Of a DNA stretch of 64,000 bases, positions 1-12,633 are shown piece after piece. The position numbers and the translations under genes were made by a program. Below the pieces are notes generated by a model, which made no database searches, had not been told where the DNA came from, and saw only the letters and a list, made by a program, of their open reading frames with translations. This stretch comes from Austropuccinia psidii (lineage: Eukaryota > Basidiomycota > Pucciniomycetes > Pucciniales > Sphaerophragmiaceae), in the NCBI GenBank assembly GCA_023105745.1, contig JALGQZ010000018.1, forward strand, positions 13,879,773 through 13,943,772, read 5' to 3'. The stretch's first letter is position 1, and every line of letters starts with the position of its first letter.

Positions 1-4
1 AAAA

Positions 5-690
5 CTTCCGAAATCTGCTTCTGTTGTTCATACCATTCATTCTGATTTATCAGGAAAAATCCATTCGTCAAGCATTTCAAGAGATTCTTACAATATGAAA
101 TTCACAGATGATATCATTTTTTCTAAAGAAGTATATATAATTGAGAAAAAATCTCAGGCTTCTGAAGCATTTCTCAACTACTTCAACGAGGTAGAAAGTA
201 AACACGTTAAATCTTTCGCAGTAATTTCAAATGAGAATTTTGGTAAATATATTTACAATAAACTCCAAAATCTCATAAAAAAAGAAAGGAATTGAGATGG
301 GGATCACTCCAGAAAAACCCAGTATCATATATCTGTAATTGTTTCAACTCTGAGAATTCGAGGTATTTTCTCTTAAAGGAAAATATACCTCTATATTACT
401 GGGATGAAGCCATGTTCACCAATTCTTTCTTTAAAAACATAACCCCCTATTCATTTTTAGGAAACAAAAACTCCCTATAAGCTATCAAATAGTCAAAATT
501 TTTATCTCTTTCACCTAAAACCCTTTTGGGGTTAATGTTTTGTAAGCATACCTAATTCATTTAGAAAAGGATCCTTATTTTTCAGATGAATAAAAAGTAA
601 TCTTCATTGGATATGATCAAATTAAGAAAAACTTGAGATTAATTTTGGATAAAGAAAAAAAATTTGAGTCACGCTGTATAATTTCTTAAC
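5..690 (+). pseudogene. Decayed copia integrase
   Basis: Frame 5-295 reads like the start of a copia integrase core: a VHTIHSDLSG segment (first catalytic Asp), then the FTDD stretch, then SNENFGKY where functional enzymes have a second catalytic Asp followed by NGGEY. That Asp has become Asn. After a stop and frame change, 292-480 continues with a segment resembling the IPLYYWDEA and NITPYSFLGNK stretch that follows the catalytic Glu in this family. A further shifted frame near 500-690 contains FHLKPF and then VIFIGYD, matching the 'HLRPFG' and 'GIFIGYS' blocks. Several stops, frame changes and a lost catalytic residue make this a dead copy. Confidence 0.65.
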
Positions 691-1326
691 AACAACCTTC
701 TCAAATACATCAATGAGTAATCAATCATCTTTTAAATTTTGATCATTCCAATAAAACATCTTTATCATACTAAGATTCAATCCATTAACTCCTGTATCAA
801 AATCTATAACACCAATGACATTAATAATGAGGATCTTCAAAAACTTACTCCAAATCCATCATTGCAACCAAAAGTATCCCGTTCAGGACATCCTAAATGG
901 TAAATTCTGCCTGTGCCTTAAAAGCCTTATTGGGATGTCTTTTAATAACCCCAATCCAAATAACTGTAATGAATGAGTACTGGAAAATTGAATTCAAAAA
1001 TAAAGGTTTGAAATCAAAAGCTATGAAATGATCTGCGCGAAGTGCTCTAATAAGAGTTTTTGAGTTTCTGATAGAGTACGTCATAAGATCACTGTGATAT
1101 TATCATGACGATCCTCACTGATCAGATCACTGAGGTGTATATAACCACGTAGTTTATGTGCCCTACAATCCTTATCTACACATTGAAGAACTATTTTTTT
1201 ACTTATTTCTAATAATTTATTTGATATATTTCACTTTTAAAAGAAAAACCCAGTTCACGACTAAAATTGAGTTATATTCAAAATATGTTGTATATGTCTC
1301 TCCTCGAAATTGAAAAGTATTATTAG

Positions 1327-1500
1327 TCTGTTGAGGTACTTATTAGCTCCTGTATTGACCAACATAGAGAATTATGGCTTACAAGCTTATTAATTAGAAC
1401 ACGCTACCTTTGTAGGTGGAATTGTAAATCTTTCTATTTTGAATCATAAATATAGTATCTATAAAACAGATCAATTAACATATTACTCCAAAGTAATCAT
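1327..1500 (+). pseudogene. Decayed copia RNase H terminus
   Basis: The frame starting at 1327 gives a segment with SVEVLISSC followed by HRELWLTSLLI. This matches the copia RNase H block usually written STxEAEYxA...KExxWLxxLL. The first Glu of that block is kept. The next conserved block (DNQSAI) is only hinted at, because stops appear near 1445. Same strand as the integrase piece and at a plausible downstream position, so both probably belong to one element. Confidence 0.5.
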
Positions 1501-1560
1501 TAAATGTTTTGTATCCATGCTAACATTACTTCCATTATTTATTGATACTGGTTAAATTGA

Positions 1561-3179
1561 ATTGCAATAGAAAGATTTTTAACTAAACTCTTGCATAAAT
1601 GTCAAGGAATTTCATTGAAGAAAGCCTTTTGTCAAAAGGAAGAAAAACTATTTGTCTTTCTGTAAAGCTAATGCATAAGCTGAATTTCAAGAGAGAGATA
1701 ATCGAAAACAAAGTGTGAATTTATGCTCAGTAATTCTTTCAAAATTCTAGAATACATTATCATAACATTTATTCCCCTACGGTAAAATTTAGTTCTCTTA
1801 TAGCTTTTCTCACTATTTCGGAAGGCAGAAATCAAAACATACACAACATTGATTCTGTGGAAACTTTCTCAAACCCATCATTGAATGAAGGAACTTTCAT
1901 GAAAATTTGACCATCTTTGGGGTATGTGAAAACAAGAAAACTTTGGAGACTGAAGATAATAATTGAATGCTCTCAAGAAATCATCTCAATACTGGTACTC
2001 TGAAATCTCAAAATCCTTTTTTGGGCTTTGGCTAAGTGCTATTAAATGAGATATTTTTCTTTTCTTATCAAAAGATATGGCTTGAGAAGTCTTTTCTCAT
2101 ATTAGCATTGTTCATCTCATGGAATAATCAAACAAAATCTATCAATTAAGATTTTTAATCAAAAAGCTGTATTGAAATGAAATACCCATGCAATGAAAAA
2201 TTAATTATTATAATTGAAATAATGGAAAATAAGAAAATTTTTCTTCATCAATCTCAGTAATCATAAATTTATTACTTACTTGAAGAGAAATGAATTATTT
2301 ATTGAAATACTAAATTGACACCAATGATTTCAAGCATAAAGCTCACTGAAGAAAACTTTCAACACAAATAAAATTTCAAAGCCTTGAATGAGAAATACAG
2401 AAAAGAAATTAGTAAAATGAGTTATTTCAAGGTTGCAACTAGAGATGAGAAGGCTTTTTTGAATTGAAAATCTCCCAATTTCAGAAAAATCTTGTAATTG
2501 TTAATTGGAAAGCCTTCAACAACTTTTTACAATATCTTAAACATAATAAATACCTAGATCTGAAACCAGGGGGATATTCACTTTTTCTAAAAATGGTTTT
2601 GTGATCCTAATTTTCCTAACTAGTTACTATCTTGAATAAATTGAAAAAGGTTTGAGGTATATTTCATTAATTTAATATCAATTTAGCTCATGTAAAATAA
2701 AAAAATTGGTTCAACTTACTCATTTGAAGTCAAATTCAAAGTAAAATATAGTAGTGCACATAAATCCTTATTATTAAAGAACCTTCTGTAGGATCTCTGT
2801 GTTTATTTACCACATCTCCACAATAAAGGAAAAACCTCCTTATCCAAAAAGTCTCAAGTAAATGACCAAAAGAACATTTTTGACACTATTTTTCATTTTA
2901 CTCAACAAGAAACCACTTGATTCGACATCAAGCCTTCATACATCCCAAAATTAGATATTCAATCTTTTTTAATGAAGAGTGATCCAGCTAAACAAGAAAA
3001 TTTCAAATTTATCTCTAATCTACAGATCTCATATCCTTTGATTTAATGGAGGTGTTGATAAATCTCAAATAACTATCAATAGCTCCCATAATGATCTCCT
3101 CAAAGGTATAATATAAGAATATTCAACAAGAATTGAATTTTCACATTAAGTTATACTAATATATAAAGGAAAAGGACTA
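1561..3179. other. AT-rich interval without recognisable gene
   Basis: No open frame of useful length, no repeat and no protein motif stands out on either strand. It may hold further decayed copia sequence downstream of the RNase H relic, but I could not align any. Confidence 0.5.
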
Positions 3180-3870
3180 ATTGAATGTAAAAATCGAAGC
3201 CTTCTGGGGATGGATGTAGGTTGATTGTTTACCAGGGGAAATACTGTGTGGTGAGGTCCCAATAAGTGGGAGACCCTTTGGGGGTAGTATTTGAACTCCT
3301 GTCCGACATTTTGGTTACCAAATTCACTTCCAAAAAGCTCTCCTATGGAGGAATCTTGATCATTAGTGGTCTCCTGGATGGTTCATAAAAGAAAGAATAA
3401 TTTTTTTGAATCTTGTGTGTTGTTTCCGCCCATAATTTACTTTGTAGATTAGACCTTAAATATATTCACTTTATCCTTTTTCTCTGTCTTTATTAACTCT
3501 TATCGTATGTTTTTTAATTGTTCCTTTTTCTACTCCCTTGATTTATCTGTAAGCTACAGTAGAGCTTGTACTATGCCATGGCAGAATGTGTGAACCATAA
3601 TGGTGTGCGCTTAAATTATTTCCTAAGGCCATAAGCCTGTGAAATTCAATTACCCATACCATATCTTTCCACCAAATGTCAAATAATCTTCCTCGGGCCA
3701 TATCCCGAAATTTGTTTCCTTTACATACTATAAATTTCTCTCCTTTATACCCCATCCATCCTCTTATTTCTTTTAAGCTTTGTGGGTCCACCATTTCAAT
3801 GGGTCTATGCCACACTCTGTGGAAATTCCATTTCATTTATTATAGCTCTGAGCCCTCATATCTATCTCTT
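3180..3870. other. GC-richer block of unknown origin
   Basis: About 700 bp with clearly more G and C than its surroundings. It has G-rich runs near 3210-3290 and a 97-codon open frame on the minus strand (3543-3836). No terminal repeats or known motifs were recognised. In a genome where old elements drift to AT, this suggests either a younger insertion or retained coding sequence. Confidence 0.4.
3543..3836 (-). CDS. Hypothetical ORF, 97 codons, not recognised
   Basis: The predicted peptide is rich in Trp, Met, Lys and His, without a signal peptide or membrane segment. A DPQSLKEIRGWMGYKGEKF stretch looks protein-like rather than low-complexity, but I do not recognise a family. It lies in the GC-richer block 3180-3870. 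A fragment of a transposon protein or a single exon is possible; a chance ORF cannot be excluded. There is no flanking intron or promoter evidence. Confidence 0.2.
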   Translation of the reverse strand: MKWNFHRVWHRPIEMVDPQSLKEIRGWMGYKGEKFIVCKGNKFRDMARGRLFDIWWKDMVWVIEFHRLMALGNNLSAHHYGSHILPWHSTSSTVAYR

Positions 3871-4599
3871 AGCTGAAAATATGATATTAAAAGCTTAATT
3901 GGAGAAATTCAGAAAACTCAAACCTTTGGACAATAGTACTGGATTGAAAATTAGAGGAGTTTCTTATAAAGTTCAAGTCCATAAAAGCTATTCCTTAAAT
4001 ATAAGAATGGATGGACAACTATGGAAATTCAATTAAAGATCACACCATTGCTCAATTCCTTGTTGGCAGAAAAAATGATGGAAGAGATACCATAGAAGTG
4101 TTTTAAATGAAATTTTATTACATAAAACAGTTGGCAACGCATGGAAATGATTTGTAAAGAATAGAGGCTAACTCAGTGACAGTGTTATAAGAAGAAAATC
4201 AAGGAAAATATTCACCAAAAGAGAGAAAATTGGAAAAATCAGGACAGTTGCAGGAGAATACGCAGATTTAAAAATTGTCCCATGAACTAAAAATCCTTTA
4301 TTTTCATCCCCAAAATGGAAAAAAAACAAATTAGTTAAAGCAAGACACTTTAATTCAATATCTCCAAACCCTTGTCTTAAACAGCCACACATTCCTTCAT
4401 GGCTGGAACAAGAAACCAATATTCAGAAGACAAATAAGTTGAAAAATTCAAAAGATTTCAAACAAATTGTTCATGTGAAACAAAGCCAAGTGGATTAATT
4501 ACTTGAATAAAGCTTTCAACAGTAAATAAAGATAAGAATTATCATAACTAGTGATTCCTTAGAAGCCAAGTGGAAAGCTTCTTCAATTATTTTAGGTTT

Positions 4600-5275
4600 C
4601 TCAAGAATTGAATTGCTGCACTTCTCAAATGGCTTTCTGAATCTCTAAAAGAACCACAAGAAACATGGTTAAAATTGTGAAAAAGAGAAAATTTATTTTA
4701 AAGCCTCAACTGCATTTCTTTTACCAATTCCATCAGAATTTTATTTTTCCAATATATAAATAATTGATTAAACTGGTCTCTCTTATGCATGAGCCCAGAT
4801 TTCACATTATAATAATTTTCTTGTTTGTTAAGATTATAATTATTTCCTTCACCAGTATTCCACCTGATAAATATCTATCATACACTCAAACAAATGGAAT
4901 CAATTCAAAAAAGAGACAAATTTCTGTTTTATTGACCTGTAATTCCACAGGTACCAAGAAGTTGCCTTTACTTTTATTTGAAAATTATGAAAGGCCATAC
5001 TGCTTCAACAGGGCTATCAGTACTATCATGGCTCCAAGGAATGGATTACAGCTAAAATCTTTTGGAAATGGATCACCTTGTGGAACAATTAATGATGAAA
5101 ATAAGACTATAACATTTGATTAATCTTAGGAAATTTCAAAAATCTCATGACCCCCGATTGAGGGCTTGTCAAAAATAAAACTCATCTTTTTCCAGCTCAA
5201 TCTCACCACACAGGTTCAACTGCTTGATGCTGGAATAATCCAAGAGTTCAAAGCACAATATTAAAATTATTCATC
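4600..5275 (+). pseudogene. Decayed pogo/Fot1-type DDE transposase
   Basis: Frame 4764-5123 contains IPPDKYLSYTQTNGINSKK, then RQISVLLTCNSTGTKKLPLL, then ERPYCF. This is the order of the DDE_1 core of pogo/Fot1 transposases (PDRTLA..., K.R.SVLLC.N.DG..KLP..., PRCF). In another frame, 5173-5262 reads LSKIKLIFFQLN and then QLLDAGIIQEFKAQY, matching the family block 'NVKLIFLPPNTTSxLQPLDAGIIxxFKxxYR' with the third catalytic Asp kept. Near 4622-4660 a SNGFL segment may be the 'SNGWLxxFKxRH' block of the DNA-binding half. Frame changes and stops show it is dead. No terminal inverted repeats were found. Confidence 0.65.
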
Positions 5276-8200
5276 TCCCTTTCCCTTTTCATTACAATTA
5301 AAATGTTAATAAAAACCATATCTATAGCTTCAACCAGATGACTGCCATCCACCTATGCCACCTAGCTTGGAATTTCAAGACCTAAGAAACAATAAGAAAA
5401 TTCTGGAACCACACCAAGATGATTACAAAATTTCCTCCAAGCCCAGATCATTTTGAAACGGTAAATTCTGAGACCTTATTGGAAGAATAATGGAATCATA
5501 TTCAATATTTGTGCCTAATAACTAGCAATAACCAAATTTCAATTCTGGAACTATTAAGCCCGGCCAAGGAAAAGAAGTTACTCTGGCGCTCAACAGCTGA
5601 AATGTTTGACAAAAGCCAACTTTTTTATCAATTAATCAGAGATAATTACTATATTAAGCAGTACTAACCATTTCACCATTTTCTGAAGTGCACAAGCTGA
5701 TTTCTTTGGCGTTTACATATGAATCCTCTGAATCAACAAAAAAAGCTGAATATGTTAGTGAATTCCTTTATTCCTAGCTTAGGAGTATGGAATCAAAGCT
5801 TTTCAATTATTGCCAGAAAGAATAATCTCTAGATTACTTGAAGAACATTTAAGATCTCTATGGCTTTATATAAAAGAAACTTATCAACCCTCTTAGCTTT
5901 TAAGTTAATCAAAAGATCTTGTATTTTCTTGGAATTAGTTTTATCAATGCCATTCTGTGTACAGTCGCTGACAGATTTATCAGGATAAAGTATTTTTTTT
6001 AGAAAGCTTCCGCACATATTCAGTGAAATACAGCTATATGGCCTTTCAATCTGGGTAAAGATGGGGACTCTCCCATTTCATGGAAATTGGTGTCCACTGA
6101 CACATATGGCTTATGGAACGCTCTACTGTATAGCTATCTTTGAGCTTAAGCGTAGTATTCTATATGTTATTAACAGGAATAAATCTAATATTACTATCTA
6201 TATTTTCTTAGAAAAACTCAGGTATGTTTTCCTTTTTTTCTCACTATCTCCTTGCCTTATTAATTCGTTATTAATACTATAGCCCTCAGCTAAGATCCAT
6301 AAATTCCGTCATTTTAACCTTTTAATTTGTGAAATATTCTCCACATAATAAAAGCTTTAAAAAGTATTGTTTAATAATTAATTGTGGGAATTGATTCTAC
6401 ATAATAGAAACTTCATTTCACATGATTATGAAGTGATTCTATATAGTGAGAAATTAATTTCACACAATATGAAATTGGCTGGATAGCCTGAGAGATCATT
6501 CTAACATCATGATGAAATCAATACCTCTCATCCTATGGTTCCTATCAACCCAATGAATGCTTTATACTATATAAGCCTATTTATGATGTTAGATAAACCT
6601 ATTTTATCACAAAATTTTCAGTTTATAGCTTTTCCAGATCTTAATAGATAGAAAGTATAAATTTTTTCTAAAATAAACTTTGTTGGTGTGTTACTTGATA
6701 TGACATACCCGATGATTTTGAAAGAGTTACTTTCCAATTCTCAAAAATTATTCAATATTTTCTGCTTACACAAAATTGTGGAATTGCTGTGTTACACATG
6801 TTCCATTCTTGAGAATAGTCTTGTGAGTCCAATTCCACTCTATCAAAATTATCTTTTGTTCCTCATATTATTGAAATTAATAAATATAGGACACTTACTA
6901 ATCTCAATTTCAAGATATTTTTTATTGTATTTCCAAAGGCTTTCAGGATATTGTCAAAATTTTGTACGTTAGATATAAAGGCATATCTTTCAATCTTAAA
7001 TTTTATAAATTACCAAAGCTTCTAAATAGAATGAACTTTGAAAATTTAATTATGATACTAATACTTTTATATTCAAGTTTCAAAAGAAATAACCTCCAAG
7101 GTTCGCGTCAATTCATACATTTGAAATATTTTTAACATTATTATTTAGGAATTTTCAGATATTTATGGAAATATTTTAAAGTCTCATAAGATATTTTCAC
7201 TAAAAGATCTCTTCCTCAACTCTGAAGTAATTGATTATATTGTGCTATCAGGAATTTTATACTAATTCAAATTTTAAGATAGATACTGAGAAACCTTTTC
7301 TTACCTCTATTAGAGATTAATTGAAAACTAAACTATAAAGTATTAAGCTGAAGCTGAGAATTATTATGATTGACATTTATATTTTCAATATTTCTTGAAA
7401 ATATTATAGCTCTATACAACTGGAATACTTGAGGTATCTTTTACCCACTAGATTAGGCTGAAAATATAGCAAATTAAATCTTAAAATTTCAAAAAGAAAA
7501 TTGTATGCTAAAAATTGAGAGACTTTTGAGGAAAATTTATCATAGCTTTCCTTTTAGTAATCAGATATAAGGATTCTAAAAATTAATTAACCTAGGATAG
7601 CTATTGAAGCTGGATAACTTTAAAATAACTTCAGGAGGTGTTAAAGTGAGGAAGGATTTGACACTAAATAATTCAGACCTCATTGAGAATTTGTCAAAAT
7701 ATCTAGTTGATTGAATTTTCACCTCAAAGAATTTTATTACGTATATTTACAGGTTGAATACTAATTAGCTCTCATATAATAAATCAATATATATCTTGAA
7801 AGAATATTATATCCATTAATAAACTCATTATACACCCATAATGAATATTACTCAAGTTTAGAGTTGGAAAAGGTAATAGAAAAATTATAAAGTTGATACA
7901 AATCAATTAAGAGAGTAGGGATACCTATGAATTGTGGACGCCTGAACCCAAGAGATTTATCATGGTGCCTGAAAGACATTAATAAGGATAAAATAATCTA
8001 ACTGAAATCTTCTGGTCTCAGTTAATCCATCGGGAGAGAGTGTTAATTCATTAAATAATTAAAGAAGAGTAAAAAATGGATTCACTAAATCTAAATATTA
8101 GATCAAATTAAATAGTTTTGGAGTATCCTGAAAGCTATAATTATGTTAGCAACTGGTAATCATCTGATTCATAGTAATAACAATGTAAAAATTATGAGAT

Positions 8201-8592
8201 ACCTCAAAAATTTGCTCAACAAATGAAATTATAGATGCTTTTTCTTTAAAAAGCTTAATATAAATTCAGAATTTACTGATATCTAAGTGAATTTAAAATT
8301 ATCTTAATCCCACAAGTAAAATGAAATTTTTCTTCTTAGTTATTTTGGGTAATCCTATCTTAAGAGACCAGACGCTCAGGAATTAATAGGAAATGAACAT
8401 TGGAATTAGTTAACCAATAGAACTTATATCAAGAATAAAATTTAAGGAAAATTACTTCATATTCTCATTCTTTTTTAAATATAAGTGGGGTTTTAGTCAT
8501 TAAAAATCACTTTATATGGTGAAGCGAATTTTATGTGGCAAAAGATGCTGAAAGCTTGAATCCAAAAGGTTTGAAAGGTCACACATACTATT

Positions 8593-8618
8593 ACCATGAG
8601 CAAAGTGGCTACACCTGA
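8593..8618 (+). repeat. 26-nt dispersed repeat, copy A
   Basis: These 26 nt are the exact reverse complement of 12608-12633. The flanks on one side can be loosely aligned (both continue into a GGTxTTxxxTTTGGAA-like stretch), which suggests two old copies of one repeat in opposite orientation. It overlaps a 62-codon minus-strand frame that I do not consider a gene. Confidence 0.6.
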
Positions 8619-11600
8619 CAGCAGGTTTTGAGTTTGGAAATAAGCTTTGACTCAAGTTAGAATGAGCTTGGAGCCTACCTCTGAACCAGATTAAACTCAA
8701 GAATCAATCTTTTGTGAATATTCCATGTTATTTGAAGCCAATGGATTATCACAGAATCTAGAATACTCTTATTCCTTCTTAAATTGATAAAATACAAAAA
8801 TAGTATGTAAAATCAAGTTTATCTTCCTTTCAATTTTCCTCTTCATTAGAATATCATTTATTATGGAAATTTTAGCCTATAGATATACCATTAATTTAAA
8901 CCTTACTACTTGTCTCTTGAAGGCCATAATAGCACAAATTCAGTTTTCAAAAGAGTATAATATTTTTTTCAATTAATTGGATAATTTCTCTTACTCTATA
9001 GCAATAGTACTACTCGCTCATTTTTTGGAAGATTGCTTAAAGAACTGCCAATTTTCAATAAAATCCAAATATTAAAAAACTAAATAATTTGAGATTTTTT
9101 TTGACTTGTATATTCAAATTTATTTGAGCTCAAAAGGAAATCTAGCATATTCTAAATATTCATCTTCATTAATTAATTTCCAAAAGAAAATAAAATGTAT
9201 ATACTTTTTCTTTTTTGATTAGGTTGTTTGGAGTTTCATTCTTATTTTGATTTTTTTATTCTATAATTCTTTCTTAATTAAGCTCATAGGTTCTTCTATG
9301 ATTGGTAATTCTATCTCTCTTTTTGAAATAGAAAATATTTCTTTACTGTTTGTCTTCTGAATTTTATATTTTGCTAATTTAAATAGCAGTAGCAGATGCT
9401 GTGCAGTACAGCACCTTCTACTGGAAAAGAGCTGGATTTGTGAATATTTCAATTTTAAAAATTTATAATTGCACTACTTTACATTTGATGAAAAGTGGAA
9501 GAAATTTTGCAGTATCAGGTGCTACGGGACCTTTCATGCAAACATTTTGACAATAATCGACAATTTTACAGTAGCAGGCTTTACAGGGCTACTACTGTGA
9601 CTCTCAATCCAAAATTAAAGTTCAAAGTTAATTAAACAAATTCAAAACTTAAAACAAGGATAGGAAAATCAAACAAAAAATAAATACAATGAAACCTCAG
9701 ATGAATTGGGGGACAATTGAAGAAAAAGAAATTAATTATTTAGCAGAATAACATATAATCATAAGAAAAATAGATTATCAAACTCACGAAACTGAATATG
9801 ATCAATAAAAGGTATTTTTTATAGTATCAGGAATAAATTTTTTGCTACTTTATTTCTTCAAAAAAAAATTGAAAACAGAATTTTATGAATAATAATAAAA
9901 AGAGAAATAGGTCAGCTTCAACAAATATTTTTATTATTAATTTTCTCAAGTTATTCTTCTACTTTTAATTTAATCTTTTGGAAAAAACACTTTTTAATTA
10001 ATTCTTTTTTTGTTTCCTGTTTTCTATTTTATTCTTATACAATAAGAAATGGTACTTAATTAAGTAAGAAAGAATGTCAGAGGTGTTGATAGAAAATTTC
10101 TGACCTAAATATACTTCTTATAATATTGGATAAATACCTCAATATTCTGTCTTATTTCCATAAATGAGGAACAATTCACTCAATCTCTGAAAACTATCTT
10201 GACATATTAATCATATTACTCAGTAAGGAATATTCCAAAAAGCTTCATTCAACTGTAATCCTGGTCAAATAAGCTCAACCCTAAATATGAATTTATAATT
10301 ATATTTTAATCAGGCTCAAATAAATTTTTCGGCTTTCAAAATAATATTTTTTTTGAAATTTAATCATTATTTCATTTATCGATCCATATTTTTCACTGTT
10401 TAAATGAAAAATTACTTCAATGTAAGAACAAAAGCTCTATTTATGAGTTTGAAATCTTTCTGAGATCAAAATTGTTATAAATCAATATGCAAGGGAATTA
10501 AAACAAATTTCAATACCTTGGCAAATGCTCAAAAAATACCTGAAAAGCTATGGAGAGTGATTTAGACAATATTCCAAAGCTGGTTTGACATGGCTCTGAA
10601 GTAAATTTTGTAATTATTCAACTGTACGTATGGAAAGGTTCCAGATTTTTTTTGTGTCCTCTCTTTCAAAAATATCACTTTATTCAATATTGTAAGCCTC
10701 CTTCTCAACATAAAGATCAAAAATAAAAACATTAATTATTCAAACCTTCTATCTGGAAGACACTTAAGTAAGATATATATCTACTTCAATAAGTTTCAAT
10801 TTTTAAATTTCTCACGATCCTGACTTTGAAGTTTTTCTTAGAGGTTATGCATTTATAAGTGTAACTTCAACTTCAAAAACTTTTCATAGTCTTTCTAAAT
10901 ACACTTTGGGCAAGATTTTTTATAAAAGAGCTTATTTATCACAGTTATTCTTTGTTTGTAGAGCACAATGCATTTCAATAATCACAAAAAAATCAGCTGA
11001 ATTGTCTATTTATTCAGAAATTATTAGTGGCATATTATTCAAAATAGATGTCTGATATGCATATTAGTTATCCTTAAATGGTTAATGGCAATATAAAAAG
11101 GTTTTCGAAATTTCTATGACAAAAATTCCTTTTTGAGACATTATGAAATAACTTCATCAATTAATCTTAATTGCTTATTTTTTCTCATTTCTTATCAATT
11201 ATAAAATAACAAAATCACTTTCATAAAACTGAGCTATCAAACCATTAAGCGTAGATAGAATTTTCAATTTTTTGAGCCATGGAGGGCTCTTCATACATTC
11301 TCATAATTAAAAAAGGGATTCAAAAAAATTAACTTGAAAAAAAGGGAAAATGGCTATGAAATAGAATCAAACTAACTCAACAATGAAAGATATAGAAAGT
11401 GGTCTAAATGAAATATTTTTGAATAAGTGAGTTATTGATGAGAATTGATTTCATCTTCTCTTAAGCTTCAAACATATACTTTAATCTCCCCTATATAGTC
11501 TGTATTAATACTAGGTATTGAGTCTGTATTACACTTCTTTATATGTCTTCCCCCAAGCGTCACGAGATAGAAACTCAGAAGATTATGAATTGCTCAAAAT

Positions 11601-12607
11601 CTCATCCTATTTTTTCAAATTTTTCAATAACCCACTATATCAAGAGGTTTCATACAGAATTTATTATTTTCAGAGGGTATATATAGGGCTATATAGAAAT
11701 TTTTAATGAGAAAGAAAAGATTGAATGGGCCAAAAAATCAAGGAAATTGATATTCTAGGTGCTTATGAAAATCAAGTATGCAATGATAAAAAATTATTTT
11801 TCTCATGAGGATCGTGATTATTACTAATTCAACCCTTGTTATTTTATAATTGAATATTTCCAATAGAAATATAAGCTAAAATATTCTATTTTAAATGTTC
11901 ATATTTTCTTAATATGACATTAAATTCCTCTTTTACAGAGGTTTATCCCCTTTAATGATATTTAATTTTACTCATTATGTACTTCATCTTTGTTATCATT
12001 TATTCAAAATATATTTTCGATATTAAGATTTATGATGTTCCTCAATATTAAATACAAAAATAAAGTTAATAATAGAAGAATAGTAGGTAATATATTGTCT
12101 CAATAAACATGGATTTTTGTTGATAGAAAATGGTTTTATAGCAGGGTTTCCATTTTGTAGTATAAATTCAAAGAATCACATTCAATAATTGAGGAATAAT
12201 TCATTTATTGAAGCTTCTTAATTACAAGTAGCCTAATTTCAATATATTTATCTGTATATTGAGATATTTGAGCTATAGACATTATTCATATTGAAGCTGT
12301 GATATTTATGTCAAAATATATAGGAAAGAATTCAATCTTTTATTTTTTTCATGAAAGGATCTGAAGTGAAATAAATTAAAATACATGGGTAATGTAAAAA
12401 ATTAATTTTATCATGTATTGTGGAATTATTTAGCTTTGACAATTCATATCAAACACTAATATTAAGCCAATTGAGTTGAACCTTTGTGGCTTGCATATGT
12501 GGCTTGAAGTTCTTCAAGAACTTCTTTTTCTAAATTTAAATTCTGTCCCATCCCCTACCTGAGTGTAATTTATATCCTATTTCACGTTCCAAATGGAACA
12601 CCTTCTA

Positions 12608-12633
12608 TCAGGTGTAGCCACTTTGCTCATGGT
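12608..12633 (-). repeat. 26-nt dispersed repeat, copy B (inverted)
   Basis: Exact reverse complement of 8593-8618. The surrounding stretch, about 12480-12660, is a little richer in G and C than its neighbours. The element that carried it is not identified. Confidence 0.6.

Larger units (their letters stand above)
1..1560 (+). mobile_element. Ty1/copia-type retrotransposon relic, cut by the window start
   Basis: Translated pieces match copia pol in the expected order: integrase core and its C-terminal side (about 5-690), then the end of RNase H (about 1327-1500). The interval between them is too short to hold a full reverse transcriptase, and I see no RT motif in it, so an internal deletion is likely. 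No LTR, target duplication or intact frame is visible. The element began left of the window. Family assignment rests on motif spacing read by eye. Confidence 0.65.

Noticed and set aside
3270..3320. Possible tRNA T-arm-like stretch (GTATTTGAACTCC)
   Set aside because: No matching acceptor stem, anticodon arm or D-arm could be drawn.
5829..6017. 62-codon minus-strand ORF near the pogo relic
   Set aside because: Wrong strand for the transposase relic and no block of the family could be aligned.
6360..6540. Loose inverted motifs similar to the inner part of the MITE at 39841
   Set aside because: Matches are short and imperfect, and no terminal repeat could be found.
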